A DNA stretch of 64,000 bases from Bacteroidota bacterium (GTDB lineage Bacteria; Bacteroidota; Bacteroidia; Chitinophagales; Chitinophagaceae): assembly GCA_947452555.1 (NCBI GenBank), contig CANGDH010000002.1, positions 248,001-312,000 of the forward strand, in the 5' to 3' direction. Below the pieces are notes generated by a model. The model was not told the DNA's origin, searched no databases, and saw nothing but the letters and a program-made list of their open reading frames with translations. Shown here piece after piece: positions 35,270-44,641 of the stretch. Both the position numbers and the translations under genes were made by a program. Numbering within the stretch: position 1 is the first letter of the stretch; each line of letters opens with the position of its first letter.

Positions 35270-36343
35270 ATGCAATTTAAGAATTTAAAACTTGTCGACT
35301 ATGTGGTATATGGTCGTGGTGCATTTAATCAGTTAGATGAAATATTGGCTCCTAGAAGAAAGGATAGTTTTCCAATGATATTCTTTCTAGATCATTTTTT
35401 TATTGGAAAGCCCTTGGCCTCTAGAATTCCATTAAGAGGAAAAGATAAAATTATATACGTAGACGTTACCTTCGAGCCCAAAACCAAGCAGGTAGATGCA
35501 TTAGCTGCAGAGTTAAAGGCGGAGTTCGGCGAAGTGAGTGGTATTATAGGTATTGGAGGAGGTTCCACTATGGATTTAGCAAAAGCAGTCTCTTTAATGA
35601 TGACCAATCCAGGTTCTTCTGCGGATTATCAGGGTTGGGATTTGGTAAAACTGCCTGGCGTTTTTAAAGTAGGTATTCCAACACTTAGTGGAACGGGTGC
35701 AGAAGTTAGCCGCACAACGGTATTAACGGGTCCAGTTCGTAAATTAGGTATGAACTCGGACTTTACTCCATTTAATCAAATTGTATTAGATCCAGAATTA
35801 ACCAAGAACGCTCCAACGAATCAACGTTTCTATACGGGTATGGATTGTTATATCCATTGTGTTGAAAGTTTAGACGGCACATTTATAAACGAGTTTAGCA
35901 GAAGCTATGGCGAGAAGGCAATGGACTTATGTCGTAAGGTATTTGTAGAAAAAGATAAATGGGATGAAGAAAGCGATGAACAATTAATGATGGCATCTTA
36001 TGCAGGCGGAATGAGTATTGCCTATAGTCAAGTAGGTGTTGCGCACGCAGTGAGTTATGGATTAAGTTTTTTATTGGGTACAAAACATTGTATTGGAAAC
36101 TGTATTGTTATGAATCACTTAGAAGAATTTTATCCAGCCGGTGTGAAAGAATTTAAATTCATGGTAGAGAAAAACAATATTGAAATTCCTACGGGGATTT
36201 GTGCAAATTTAACAGAAGACCAATTTGACACCATGATGGACGTAACATTGGGCATGAAACCTTTATGGGAGAACGCGTTGGGCAAGGACTGGGAAACTAT
36301 CATGACCCGCGAGAAACTACGAGCACTCTATGGAAAGTTGTAA
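35270..36343 (+). CDS. kdnB: Iron-containing alcohol dehydrogenase, probable Kdo 8-oxidase KdnB
   Basis: A 357-residue type III (iron) alcohol dehydrogenase. The nucleotide region is GIIGIGGGSTMDLAKAVSLM; metal ligands are Asp192 and His196 (GMDCYIHCVESL), His259 (GVAHAVSYG) and His273 (GTKHCIGNC). The sequence as a whole, including QGWDLVKLPGVFKVGIPTLSGTGAE, matches what I know of Shewanella KdnB, which oxidises Kdo at C8 as the first step to 8-amino-Kdo. Its neighbour kdsB supports this. The partner aminotransferase KdnA is not in the window. Confidence 0.78.
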   Translation: MQFKNLKLVDYVVYGRGAFNQLDEILAPRRKDSFPMIFFLDHFFIGKPLASRIPLRGKDKIIYVDVTFEPKTKQVDALAAELKAEFGEVSGIIGIGGGSTMDLAKAVSLMMTNPGSSADYQGWDLVKLPGVFKVGIPTLSGTGAEVSRTTVLTGPVRKLGMNSDFTPFNQIVLDPELTKNAPTNQRFYTGMDCYIHCVESLDGTFINEFSRSYGEKAMDLCRKVFVEKDKWDEESDEQLMMASYAGGMSIAYSQVGVAHAVSYGLSFLLGTKHCIGNCIVMNHLEEFYPAGVKEFKFMVEKNNIEIPTGICANLTEDQFDTMMDVTLGMKPLWENALGKDWETIMTREKLRALYGKL

Positions 36344-36384
36344 GCTTTTCGAACTTCTTTCTTTTCGAAATAGATATTCAAAAT

Positions 36385-36418
36385 AAAAAAGCCTCGTAAA
36401 ATTTACGAGGCTTTTTTT
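36385..36418. terminator. Bidirectional terminator between kdnB and the Nfu gene
   Basis: A 15-bp stem (GCCTCGTAAA with TTTACGAGGC, extended by A/T runs) with T-runs on both strands separates two convergent genes. Confidence 0.9.
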
Positions 36419-36440
36419 GTATTTCTAACCCATCCTTAAA

Positions 36441-37040
36441 CTATTCTGCTTCCGCTACTACTTCTTTTACTTCAGGAATCATACGCTTCATCATTCCTTC
36501 AATACCTGCTTTCAATGTAACCATGGAAGAAGGACATCCGCTACAAGAACCCTGTAACATTAGATTTACGATTCCGTCATTATAACTTTTAAATTGTATT
36601 GCACCACCATCCATTTCAACTGCGGGCTTTACATAATTTTCTAATAGTTCTTTTACACGCTTTACTACATCATCATCGTCTGCGTGCACGGTGTTAGTAG
36701 CTTCTTGTTTGATCTTGGCAACTTCTTCTTCGTTTACAACCATACCACCATTTTCTAAAAACTCTTTTAAGAAAGTTTTGATAGTAGGAATTACATCCTG
36801 CCAGTCTTCAGTTTCTGTGCTCTTAGTTAAAGTGATAAAATTGCTCGCAATGAAAACACTTTTAATAAAAGGAAAACTGAACAATTCTTTAGCCAAAGGA
36901 GAAGGTGTTGCCAAACTTTCGTCAGCAATGTCGATGCTTTTCCCTGGATACAATAATTTGTTGGCAACAAATTTCATTGTTTCTGGATTAGGGGTCATCT
37001 CAGTATAGATGCTCACAATTGTATTTCCTGTAGTAATCAT
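36441..37040 (-). CDS. NifU/Nfu-family iron-sulfur cluster carrier
   Basis: A 199-residue two-domain Nfu protein. The N-terminal Nfu_N domain (about 10-95) contains the TPNPETMKFVANK signature. The C-terminal NifU-like domain (about 115-195) carries GSCSGCPSS with Cys166 and Cys169, which hold a shared 4Fe-4S cluster between two subunits. Such proteins deliver clusters to client enzymes, possibly including the MnmH-type and radical enzymes of the cell. It is monocistronic, between two terminator-like hairpins. Confidence 0.9.
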   Translation of the reverse strand: MITTGNTIVSIYTEMTPNPETMKFVANKLLYPGKSIDIADESLATPSPLAKELFSFPFIKSVFIASNFITLTKSTETEDWQDVIPTIKTFLKEFLENGGMVVNEEEVAKIKQEATNTVHADDDDVVKRVKELLENYVKPAVEMDGGAIQFKSYNDGIVNLMLQGSCSGCPSSMVTLKAGIEGMMKRMIPEVKEVVAEAE

Positions 37041-37088
37041 AAAATGTCTTTTAGTAGCTTATTGAGTACAAAATTAAACAAAATAGAA

Positions 37089-37119
37089 AGGCGCTAAGCT
37101 CCTTTTCGAGTTAGCGCCT
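37089..37119 (-). terminator. Terminator-like hairpin downstream of uvrD
   Basis: AGGCGCTAA pairs with TTAGCGCCT with an inner CTC/GAG extension and one bulged base. Only a short broken T-run follows on the minus strand, so termination strength is uncertain. Confidence 0.6.
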
Positions 37120-37167
37120 GTTATTTTTCCGATATCGAAATATAGGAAGAAGGCTTTGGGCCATTTA

Positions 37168-39522
37168 TTATGGGATAATGCTCAGTTTCGCATAATTCAA
37201 CATGATCTTTTTTTCTCCATTTAGGTCAAAAAGGATCTGCGCTATGGGATTATGTGCGGAACCTTCAATTTCTTTAATAATACCAAAACCAAACTTTTGG
37301 TGCTCTACTTTCATACCTGCTTCTAGTGCAGAAGGGTCAGCGGCTACAAAATTAGGCGATGGAATATGGTTTTTATTGACTGAAGTAGGTGGACTTACTG
37401 GCAAATAGCTCGGTTTACTAGGCGTTGAGGATTTAGCTGCGGCCTGTGCAATTCCAGATTTAGGCTTTTGTTCTGCCCAACCCTTATTGTTTCCACCATG
37501 CATTCTGTCATAGGTATTACCCCAGCCAGAACTTTGATTGCGTGCTCCGCCACCAGCGCTAGACTTGTCAATTCTGTCTTCAGGCATCTCTTCCAGAAAG
37601 CGGCTAGGGTCATTTTGAACCAATTGACCAAATCGATATCTTGAATTAGCATGACTTAACCATAAATGCTTTTTTGCTCTGGTTACCGCCACGTAAAATA
37701 ATCTTCTTTCTTCTTCTAGCTCCTCGCGAGTGTTGATACTCATTCCACTTGGGAAAAGAGATTCTTCTAAACCCACCACAAACACACAGGCAAACTCTAA
37801 TCCTTTCGCTGCGTGCACTGTCATTAATTTTACAGAATCAAATTCATTCTTGTCGTTATCTGCGTCCGTAATTAATGTTATTTGTTGTAAATAAGAACCT
37901 AAACTTTTATCACCTACTTCTCCGTCGTCGTTACTTGGGCTTTCGGTCCACTCTTTAATAGAGTTTAATAATTCTTGAACGTTCTCATAACGAGCGAGTC
38001 CTTCGGTAGACTTATCATTAAATAATTCTTTAACAATATTAGTATGTTTTCCAACTTGTGTAGCTACTTCGTATGCATTGTGTTTTGTAAGTTGATTTTG
38101 AAAATACTTAATCATGGTTACAAACTCTTCTATCGAAGTTAAAGTTCCTGCTTTAAATCCAAATCCTTTTGCTTTTTCAAGTACTTCAAAAAAAGTAATA
38201 TTTTGTTCACTTGCAATTACTAAACATTTTTCAACAGTAGTTTTACCAATGCCTCTAACGGGATAATTAATAATTCTTTTTAATCCTTCTTCGTCTTTTG
38301 TATTTGCAATGATTCTTAAATAAGCGATATAATCTTTTACTTCCTTTCTTTGATAGAAGCTAAGCCCACCATATATCTTGTAAGGTATACCTGTTCTGCG
38401 TAAGCTTTCCTCAAAGGATCTACTTTGGGCGTTGGTTCTATATAAAATAGCGAAATCATTATTATAAAAATGGTTTCTTAATTTATATTCTTGAATAGCG
38501 TCAGCAACAAATTTACCCTCATCGTTGTCTGTCATGGTACGAACCTGTTTGATTTTTTCTCCCTCCTCATTGTCGGTCCATAAATCTTTTGCTATTTGTC
38601 CCTTATTATTTTTAATCACATGATTAGCCACTTCAATAATGGAAGAGCTGCTTCGATAGTTTTGTTCCAGCTTTACCAGTTTAACGTCATCATAATCTTT
38701 TTCAAACTGTAAAATATTTTCAATGGTTGCTCCACGGAAACTATAAATACTTTGTGCATCGTCTCCTACCACACAAATATTTTCATGAACGGCTGCTAAT
38801 AGTTTTGCAATTTGATACTGAACTGGGTTCGTATCCTGATACTCGTCAATTAATAAATATTTAAACTTGTGTTGATACTTGTGTAATACTTCTGGAAAGT
38901 CACGCAATAGTTCGTGCATTTTGAATAATAAGTCATCAAAATCCATTGCGCCGTTTTTAAAACAACGTGCAGCATAGCTTGCATAAATATTTCCAATAGC
39001 AGGTCGATTCGCTCTTGCGTCTTCTTGCTGAATGGTAGCGTTAATGGAATATTCTGCAGGACCCACTAATGCATTTTTAGCGGAAGAGATCCTATTGTGC
39101 ACCACATTGGGTTTATAATGTTTGTCGTCTAAGCCCATTTCATTAATTACCGCCTTTAGAACAGACCTTGAGTCGTCTGTATCATAAATGGTAAAGCTTT
39201 GTGGATAGCCTAGTTTGTCCGCTTCGCTTCTTAAAATACGAGCAAATACACTATGGAAAGTACCAATATATAAATTACGCGCTTCTGTATTGCCAAGTGC
39301 TCTTTCAACACGCTCTTTCATTTCTTTTGCCGCCTTATTTGTAAAAGTAAGTGCCAATATATTAAAAGAATCTACCCCACTATGAATCAAGTGGGCAATA
39401 CGACTTGTCAATACTTTAGTTTTTCCACTGCCCGCACCGGCAATAATCATTAAAGGCCCCTTAATGTGTAATACGGCTTCTTTCTGCCTTTCATTTAATC
39501 CATCCAAATAAGATTGTTGCAT
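37168..39522 (-). CDS. uvrD: ATP-dependent DNA helicase UvrD/PcrA
   Basis: A 784-residue superfamily-1A helicase. Motifs are AGAGSGKTKVLTSRI (Walker A, about 28-36), GTFHSVFARILR, LLIDEYQDTNPVQY, VVGDDAQSIYSFRGA, LEQNYRSS, VKLMTVHAAKGLEFACVFVVG and ERRLFYVAVTRAK. The C-terminal tail, about residues 645-784, has a flexible Gly/Ser-rich linker and ends in a KVEHQKFGFGIIKEIEG module that PcrA proteins use for RNA polymerase contact. It acts in nucleotide excision and mismatch repair. The start follows a -7 box by 4 bases. Confidence 0.95.
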   Translation of the reverse strand: MQQSYLDGLNERQKEAVLHIKGPLMIIAGAGSGKTKVLTSRIAHLIHSGVDSFNILALTFTNKAAKEMKERVERALGNTEARNLYIGTFHSVFARILRSEADKLGYPQSFTIYDTDDSRSVLKAVINEMGLDDKHYKPNVVHNRISSAKNALVGPAEYSINATIQQEDARANRPAIGNIYASYAARCFKNGAMDFDDLLFKMHELLRDFPEVLHKYQHKFKYLLIDEYQDTNPVQYQIAKLLAAVHENICVVGDDAQSIYSFRGATIENILQFEKDYDDVKLVKLEQNYRSSSSIIEVANHVIKNNKGQIAKDLWTDNEEGEKIKQVRTMTDNDEGKFVADAIQEYKLRNHFYNNDFAILYRTNAQSRSFEESLRRTGIPYKIYGGLSFYQRKEVKDYIAYLRIIANTKDEEGLKRIINYPVRGIGKTTVEKCLVIASEQNITFFEVLEKAKGFGFKAGTLTSIEEFVTMIKYFQNQLTKHNAYEVATQVGKHTNIVKELFNDKSTEGLARYENVQELLNSIKEWTESPSNDDGEVGDKSLGSYLQQITLITDADNDKNEFDSVKLMTVHAAKGLEFACVFVVGLEESLFPSGMSINTREELEEERRLFYVAVTRAKKHLWLSHANSRYRFGQLVQNDPSRFLEEMPEDRIDKSSAGGGARNQSSGWGNTYDRMHGGNNKGWAEQKPKSGIAQAAAKSSTPSKPSYLPVSPPTSVNKNHIPSPNFVAADPSALEAGMKVEHQKFGFGIIKEIEGSAHNPIAQILFDLNGEKKIMLNYAKLSIIP

Positions 39523-39526
39523 TCAG

Positions 39527-39534
39527 CAAAGATA
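39527..39534 (-). promoter_or_regulatory. -7 promoter element for uvrD
   Basis: TATCTTTG on the minus strand ends 4 bases before the uvrD ATG, implying a leaderless transcript. Confidence 0.65.
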
Positions 39535-39571
39535 CGACCTGTTAAAGTATTTTGGTGGGATGGTGGAAAAC

Positions 39572-39603
39572 AAAAAGCCCGATCAATTTGATCGGGCTTT
39601 TTT
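39572..39603 (-). terminator. Rho-independent terminator after the OmpA-family gene
   Basis: A 15-bp stem (GCCCGATCAA with TTGATCGGGC, extended by A/T runs) has T-runs on both strands. On the minus strand it ends the ompA-like transcript before the uvrD promoter. Confidence 0.9.
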
Positions 39604-39619
39604 AAAAAGAAGAGAGAAA

Positions 39620-40510
39620 CTATTTCTTCTCTAATAATTTAAAGAATTGATCTAATTGAGGTAAGATCACTATTCTTGTTCTACGATTTTTTGCTCTGTT
39701 TGTTGCATTGTTATTGTCGGCAACAGGTGAATATTCACCTCTTCCAGCTGCAGTCATACGCTTAGGATCTAAACCATATTTTTCTTGTAAAATTCTTACA
39801 ATTGTTGTTGCACGCTTAACACTCAAATCCCAGTTGTCTTCCATAACAGTATCGTTGCCTAATAATTGTTTAGAGTCTGTATGACCTTCTACCATGAATT
39901 CAATATTTGGTTGAGCAGCTAAAACTTTAGCAACTTTACCTAACACCGTGTTCGCCTTGTCAGTGATATTAAAGCTTCCGCTTTTAAATAATAATTTGTC
40001 TGAGATATCAACAAACACCACTCCTTTTTCTACTTTGATATTAATGTCATCGTCGTTTAAGTCTCCAATAGCACCTTTCAAATTCATTACCAACGCCATG
40101 TTGATAGAATCTTTACGAGCCATAGAACCTTGTAAGTCTTGAATATAAATATCTTTAGCACCAATGTTCTCTAAAGATTTTTTAATACTTTCAGCTTGAG
40201 CACCTGTAACAACTGACAAGTCTTTTAATTGACCTAATACGGTTGTATTGTTAGTTCTTAAAAACTCAATTTGTTTATTTAAGTCGTCAATAGTTGATTG
40301 TAATGACTTGCTTTTGTCACTATATTTTTCAACATCTGATTTGTTTTTTGTTAATGCATCTTGCGCGTCACGTAATTTACTTTGAAGGTCTGCATAAGCA
40401 CCGTTTAGTTGACTATACTTTGCTTCTGCTTCTTGTAATTTTTTAGGACTTACACAAGAATAGGCACCTATACTTACTATTGCAAGCGCTAAAAAAATTT
40501 TACTTTTCAT
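39620..40510 (-). CDS. OmpA-family outer-membrane lipoprotein
   Basis: The N-terminus MKSKIFLALAIVSIGAYSC is a signal peptide with a loose lipobox ending in Cys19, so the protein is probably lipid-anchored. A coiled-coil region (about 25-95, heptads of Leu, Lys and Asp) precedes a C-terminal OmpA-like peptidoglycan-binding domain: LLFKSGSFNITDKANTVLGK, FMVEGHTDSKQ, WDLSVKRATTIVRILQEKYG, MTAAGRGEYSPVADN and NRRTRIVILP. It should link the outer membrane to the cell wall. It is followed by a strong terminator and appears monocistronic. Confidence 0.9.
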   Translation of the reverse strand: MKSKIFLALAIVSIGAYSCVSPKKLQEAEAKYSQLNGAYADLQSKLRDAQDALTKNKSDVEKYSDKSKSLQSTIDDLNKQIEFLRTNNTTVLGQLKDLSVVTGAQAESIKKSLENIGAKDIYIQDLQGSMARKDSINMALVMNLKGAIGDLNDDDINIKVEKGVVFVDISDKLLFKSGSFNITDKANTVLGKVAKVLAAQPNIEFMVEGHTDSKQLLGNDTVMEDNWDLSVKRATTIVRILQEKYGLDPKRMTAAGRGEYSPVADNNNATNRAKNRRTRIVILPQLDQFFKLLEKK

Positions 40511-40612
40511 ACTGTTTCTTTTTTATTTAAATGAATAAATGTAGCCCAAGGCTGTAACAAAAATAAGCATATAGTTTGTACCTTAAAACTTTTTTCTACA
40601 GTTTTGTAAGGT

Positions 40613-41176
40613 TTAACATTCTATGTCTTTTGAAATTCCAAATTCAGGAATACGTCCCTTATAGGCACTAAAAAACTCAATAATCTTAAACATATCGGCA
40701 GTTTGATTGCCTGACGGCTCAAAAGGATCAGAGAAAACCACTTTTCGATTTGCAAAGTCAAGCCCAATCATGACAATAGGAACCTTGGCGTTTTTTGCAA
40801 TATGATAAAAACCGGTCTTTAATTTGGTTACTTTTTTTCTAGTTCCTTCTGGTGACAACGCAATATGAAAGGAATCTTTTTCATTAAATAGAGCCACGAC
40901 CTGATCCACTAGGTTATTATTTTTAGAACGGTCTACCGGGCGTCCGCCCAGGGCTTTAAGTATCCAACTAAAGGGGGGCACAAACAATTCTTTCTTACCC
41001 AAAAACTGAATAAACTCCAAATGCAGTTTTTTTCTAAAAGCCAACCCTAAAAAAAAGTCAATATAATGAGTATGAGGCGCTACTATAACAACAGATTTTT
41101 TCAGATGATAGGGGAAAGCATTTTCTATTTTCCAGCCTCTAATATTAAAAAACCACCAAACAAGTAGCTGTATCAT
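40613..41176 (-). CDS. Lysophospholipid acyltransferase-family protein (PlsC-like)
   Basis: A compact 187-residue acyltransferase. The HX4D catalytic motif is PHTHYIDFFLG, and LSPEGTRKKVTKLKTGFYHIAKNAKVPIVMIGLD matches the acyl-glycerol-phosphate acyltransferase EGTR region. A short hydrophobic N-terminus may insert in the membrane. It lies 10 bases downstream of mnmH in a three-gene operon with a glycosyltransferase. It is a second, more typical PlsC-fold protein beside the one at 16078. Confidence 0.85.
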   Translation of the reverse strand: MIQLLVWWFFNIRGWKIENAFPYHLKKSVVIVAPHTHYIDFFLGLAFRKKLHLEFIQFLGKKELFVPPFSWILKALGGRPVDRSKNNNLVDQVVALFNEKDSFHIALSPEGTRKKVTKLKTGFYHIAKNAKVPIVMIGLDFANRKVVFSDPFEPSGNQTADMFKIIEFFSAYKGRIPEFGISKDIEC

Positions 41177-41186
41177 AATATAAATT

Positions 41187-42215
41187 TTATTGTTTCATAA
41201 GTAAAACCGCATTTAAAAGCGGATCTACTTTTTCTGAGTTGAATGGAATAATCGTCCTTTCCTTTTCATACCATTTGTCATAGTACTTTAATAAAATACT
41301 AAAAGCCTGACTAATTTCTTTTTCTAAAATATGATTAATAGCATTTTTTGTTTCTAATCCACCTAGTCTTTTTTGAATTCGATAAGTAGCGGCCATTAAA
41401 TGTTCAGTATTAAATTTTCCATAACATTCTACAATAAAGGACAATCTTGATTCAAACGGAATTTTAATAAAATAACATTTACTAGCACGTAATAATTTAA
41501 AAAAGGGAGTTGGCAACATAACCAATCCTATCCTTTGACTTTCGTCTTCAATCCAAATACCAGTGTGTAATAAAGAGACATTATATAATTCGTTTGCTAA
41601 AATATTTTCAAACATTTCTTGAGAAGGTTGCTCCTCTTGACCAAGCGCTCCAAATGCAGACCCTTTGTGATGTGCCAACCCTTCTAAATCTATTACAGGT
41701 TGTTTTTGTTTTTTAAGTTCCTGCAAAATTTCTGTTTTACCAGAACCAGTGTATCCACCTAATACTTTTAATTCATATGATTTTACAAACTGCGCTAGAA
41801 CCCAGTTCCGATAAGCCTTATAGCCTCCTATTAATTGACAAACCTCAAATCCATATAAATCTAATAACCATGCAACCGCGGCACTTCGCATTCCTCCTCT
41901 CCAACAGTGAACATAAATAATTGGTTTATTTTTATCATGTTTTTTTTGAAATTCTTTGACCCAAACTTCTACTGTTTCAATCATGTTAAGCATCTTGTTT
42001 CCAAAAATTGGAAATCCTGCTTTAATGGCTTCCTCTCTACTTTTTTGTTTATAGGTTGTACCAATTAAAACACGCTCTTCATTATTAAAAAGGGGAAGAG
42101 AAAAAGCATTTTTTATATGTGCATGTTCAAATTCTGCGGGGCTTCTTACATCAATTACAATACCCATAGGTGCTGCAGTAATAAAGTCATTAATCTCAAT
42201 TTTTTGGATTGCCAT
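41187..42215 (-). CDS. mnmH: tRNA 2-selenouridine synthase MnmH
   Basis: MnmH (SelU) replaces sulfur by selenium at wobble U34 through a geranylated intermediate. The N-terminal rhodanese domain has Cys104 in YVHCWRGGMRSAAVAWLL, and the C-terminal half has a P-loop (GGYTGSGKTE, about 153-162) and the LEGLAHHKGSAFG motif typical of MnmH. Length, 342 residues, is normal. Full selenation would need SelD, which is not in this window. It begins two bases after the glycosyltransferase stop, so the pair is cotranscribed. mnmG elsewhere in the window acts on the same nucleotide. Confidence 0.92.
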   Translation of the reverse strand: MAIQKIEINDFITAAPMGIVIDVRSPAEFEHAHIKNAFSLPLFNNEERVLIGTTYKQKSREEAIKAGFPIFGNKMLNMIETVEVWVKEFQKKHDKNKPIIYVHCWRGGMRSAAVAWLLDLYGFEVCQLIGGYKAYRNWVLAQFVKSYELKVLGGYTGSGKTEILQELKKQKQPVIDLEGLAHHKGSAFGALGQEEQPSQEMFENILANELYNVSLLHTGIWIEDESQRIGLVMLPTPFFKLLRASKCYFIKIPFESRLSFIVECYGKFNTEHLMAATYRIQKRLGGLETKNAINHILEKEISQAFSILLKYYDKWYEKERTIIPFNSEKVDPLLNAVLLMKQ

Positions 42216-42217
42216 TA

Positions 42218-43315
42218 TTACAAAGTTAACTGCTTTAATTGTCTTGCAAGCGATTCGCTATTAATTTCAGAAAAAGGAGGCACAATAAAATTAAATTGCT
42301 TTGCCTTTAACAATGCATTTTCTAAATCAAATTCGTTTTGTGGAATAAAAATGGCCCAGTTTTTTTCCTGCCAATATGCACCTAAATATTCTTGTTCTGT
42401 TTGGCCGGGAGTTGGAATAATTATTAATTTTTTCTCAAAAGGAATTAGCTCCATCAAACTAGTATAACCTCCTCGACATATAATATATTCAGCATTCGTA
42501 ATCTGTTTTGCTAATACTGGTCCAGACAAATGATTATATAGCGTTCCAACCTGTGTTGCTTTATGATAATGCTCATTTTTAGGCAAGCCTGCTACCACCA
42601 CAAAGGGTTTGTCTTGTGTATTTCCCGCTTCCCATAAAAGCGCCTCTAAAATGGTTCTTTGAGGTTCGGGACCCGACACGATTCCTAAAAAATGCAAGGG
42701 GACTGCATTGATATCAACTGTTTTGTTTGCAATATACGAATGTAGCCTTGACAAACATCCCATATACCAAACAGGAATAGTAGGTTGTATAGTTGGACTA
42801 CCCAATTTACCAGAAAGGTTATTGGGCCCCTCCATATCTGGCACCCAGCAAGCACTGAAGCGTTTGATCCAGGCATATTGTAATTTTTGAAGCAAATTGC
42901 TTGCCCATCCAAAAGGCATAATCATATATAATTGATGTGTTATAAAAACACTTGGTACTTTTTTATGATAAAAGCCAATACGATTGTCTGAAATGATTAA
43001 GTCAAAATGATAGTGTGCATGCATTTTTTTAAGCCACCAATATTCATTTATAATACTCCACAAAACTTTAGGGGCCTGTAAAAAAATATTTGCAAAAAAT
43101 AAGCTTCGTTTTTTAGTATAGCGAACATGGTATCCACGTAATGGTAAAAACTGAGCTGTTGGGAAAGCTTCTTTTAAAATGATTTCATGATGACCTTCGG
43201 TGGCTATATAAATTTTATGTCCCAGCGCTTGCAAAGCGTGTATGATGGGAATGCATCTTGTAGCATGGCCCAATCCCCAATCCAAGGGTGAAATACAAAT
43301 TGAAAGCTGTTTCAT
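42218..43315 (-). CDS. MurG-like GT-B glycosyltransferase
   Basis: A 365-residue protein with a GT-B two-domain fold. The N-terminal CISPLDWGLGHATRCIPII has the Gly-rich His loop of GT28-type enzymes, and the C-terminal domain has the nucleotide-sugar region AEYIICRGGYTSLMELI and IIIPTPGQTEQEYLGAYW. No signal peptide is seen. It is related to but distinct from MurG. The acceptor could be a lipid or polysaccharide. It opens an operon with mnmH and a PlsC-like acyltransferase, which favours a lipid acceptor without proving it. Confidence 0.75.
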   Translation of the reverse strand: MKQLSICISPLDWGLGHATRCIPIIHALQALGHKIYIATEGHHEIILKEAFPTAQFLPLRGYHVRYTKKRSLFFANIFLQAPKVLWSIINEYWWLKKMHAHYHFDLIISDNRIGFYHKKVPSVFITHQLYMIMPFGWASNLLQKLQYAWIKRFSACWVPDMEGPNNLSGKLGSPTIQPTIPVWYMGCLSRLHSYIANKTVDINAVPLHFLGIVSGPEPQRTILEALLWEAGNTQDKPFVVVAGLPKNEHYHKATQVGTLYNHLSGPVLAKQITNAEYIICRGGYTSLMELIPFEKKLIIIPTPGQTEQEYLGAYWQEKNWAIFIPQNEFDLENALLKAKQFNFIVPPFSEINSESLARQLKQLTL

Positions 43316-43354
43316 GAAACCTAAATTTAGTCAATTATTGCCTGTATAAAACAC

Positions 43355-43362
43355 TAAATTTG
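43355..43362 (+). promoter_or_regulatory. -7 promoter element for the DUF5690-like gene
   Basis: TAAATTTG fits TAnnTTTG and ends 16 bases before the ATG, leaving a short leader. Confidence 0.45.
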
Positions 43363-43378
43363 TTTCAAACAAATAAAC

Positions 43379-44641
43379 ATGAACTTATTGTCAAAAGATA
43401 AATCTATAGCACTTTACGCCGCGTTGGTTTCTTTTGGAACATACGTGTTTATTTTTGGGTTTAGAAAATCATTTACAGTATGTACTTTTGATGGTTTAAC
43501 ATTTGGTCCTATTGCTTATAAAACAGCATTGGTGATTAGTCAGATGTTAGGATATTTATTAGCAAAATTTTATGGCATTCGGTTTATTTCTGGAATGCAA
43601 AAAACCAATAGATATAAAACTATATTTTTATTAACGGGCATAGCCTGGGCTGCTTGGTTATTATTTGCATTAGTTCCTGCGCCATATAATGTGGTGTTTT
43701 TATTTTTAAATGGATTTCCATTGGGTATGTTGTGGGGTGTGGTATTCTCTTATGTAGAAGGCAGGCGTAGCACAGATTTCATTGGTGCTGCATTGGCGGT
43801 GAGTTTCATATTTTCTGCAGGTTGGGTGAAGTCTGTTGGAGGATGGTTATTACTTAATTTTCATATGACAGAATTTTGGGTACCATTTTGTACAGGCTTG
43901 GTTTTTGCAATTCCACTTATGATATGTGTATATGGATTAGAACAAGTACCACCGCCCTCTTTGGAGGACGAATTATTGAGAACCACCCGTGTTCCAATGA
44001 CAGCTTCAGATAGAAAAAATTTATTAAAACAATATTTACCTGGCGTAATTGCATTTGTTACGATCTATTTATTTGCCACTATTTTTAGAGATATTAGAGA
44101 TAATTTTTCTGCAGACATGTGGAAGGAAATGGGCTTTGCTTCAAGGCCTTCTATTTTTACAGAAACAGAAACGCCTATTACCATTTTTATATTAATATTA
44201 ATGGGTGCAGTGGTGGCTATTAAGAATAGTTTTAAAGCACTAATGGTAGCACATGTATTTATTTTATTTGGATTTATTATTGCAGGACTGTCTACCTATT
44301 TTTTTACGCATGGTAAATTAGATCCGTTTTGGTGGATGCTATTTGTTGGACTTGGTTTATACCTTGTCTACATCCCTTTCAACTCTATCTTTTTTGACAG
44401 ACTGATTGCTGCATTTTCAATGAAAGGAAATGTTGGGTTCTTTATTTATGTAGCAGACTCGGTAGGATATGTGGGAAGTGTAAGTGTGATGCTAGTAAAA
44501 GAGGGTATGACATTGAAAATAAAATGGACACAGTTTTTCTCACAAAGTGTAATGATACTTTCCTTTGTTGGTGTTTTCATAACACTATATTCTATTTATT
44601 ACTTCTTATCAAAATCAAGAACGACGCCATTAATACAATAA
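43379..44641 (+). CDS. DUF5690-like multi-span membrane protein
   Basis: A 420-residue protein with about twelve hydrophobic segments and an MFS-like layout. It begins with [21 protein letters not shown] and [21 protein letters not shown], which I associate with the DUF5690 family of Bacteroidota. The family has no assigned function; the RKSF/T motif resembles the glycerol-phosphate-type MFS opening, so small-molecule transport is likely. The last 43 bases overlap the convergent msrB gene. It has its own -7 box upstream. Confidence 0.65.
   Translation: MNLLSKDKSIALYAALVSFGTYVFIFGFRKSFTVCTFDGLTFGPIAYKTALVISQMLGYLLAKFYGIRFISGMQKTNRYKTIFLLTGIAWAAWLLFALVPAPYNVVFLFLNGFPLGMLWGVVFSYVEGRRSTDFIGAALAVSFIFSAGWVKSVGGWLLLNFHMTEFWVPFCTGLVFAIPLMICVYGLEQVPPPSLEDELLRTTRVPMTASDRKNLLKQYLPGVIAFVTIYLFATIFRDIRDNFSADMWKEMGFASRPSIFTETETPITIFILILMGAVVAIKNSFKALMVAHVFILFGFIIAGLSTYFFTHGKLDPFWWMLFVGLGLYLVYIPFNSIFFDRLIAAFSMKGNVGFFIYVADSVGYVGSVSVMLVKEGMTLKIKWTQFFSQSVMILSFVGVFITLYSIYYFLSKSRTTPLIQ

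Noticed and set aside
42221-42228. TAACTTTG on the minus strand before mnmH, a possible -7 box
   Set aside because: It is made of the last codons and stop of the upstream glycosyltransferase gene, and the 2-base spacer makes cotranscription a simpler view.
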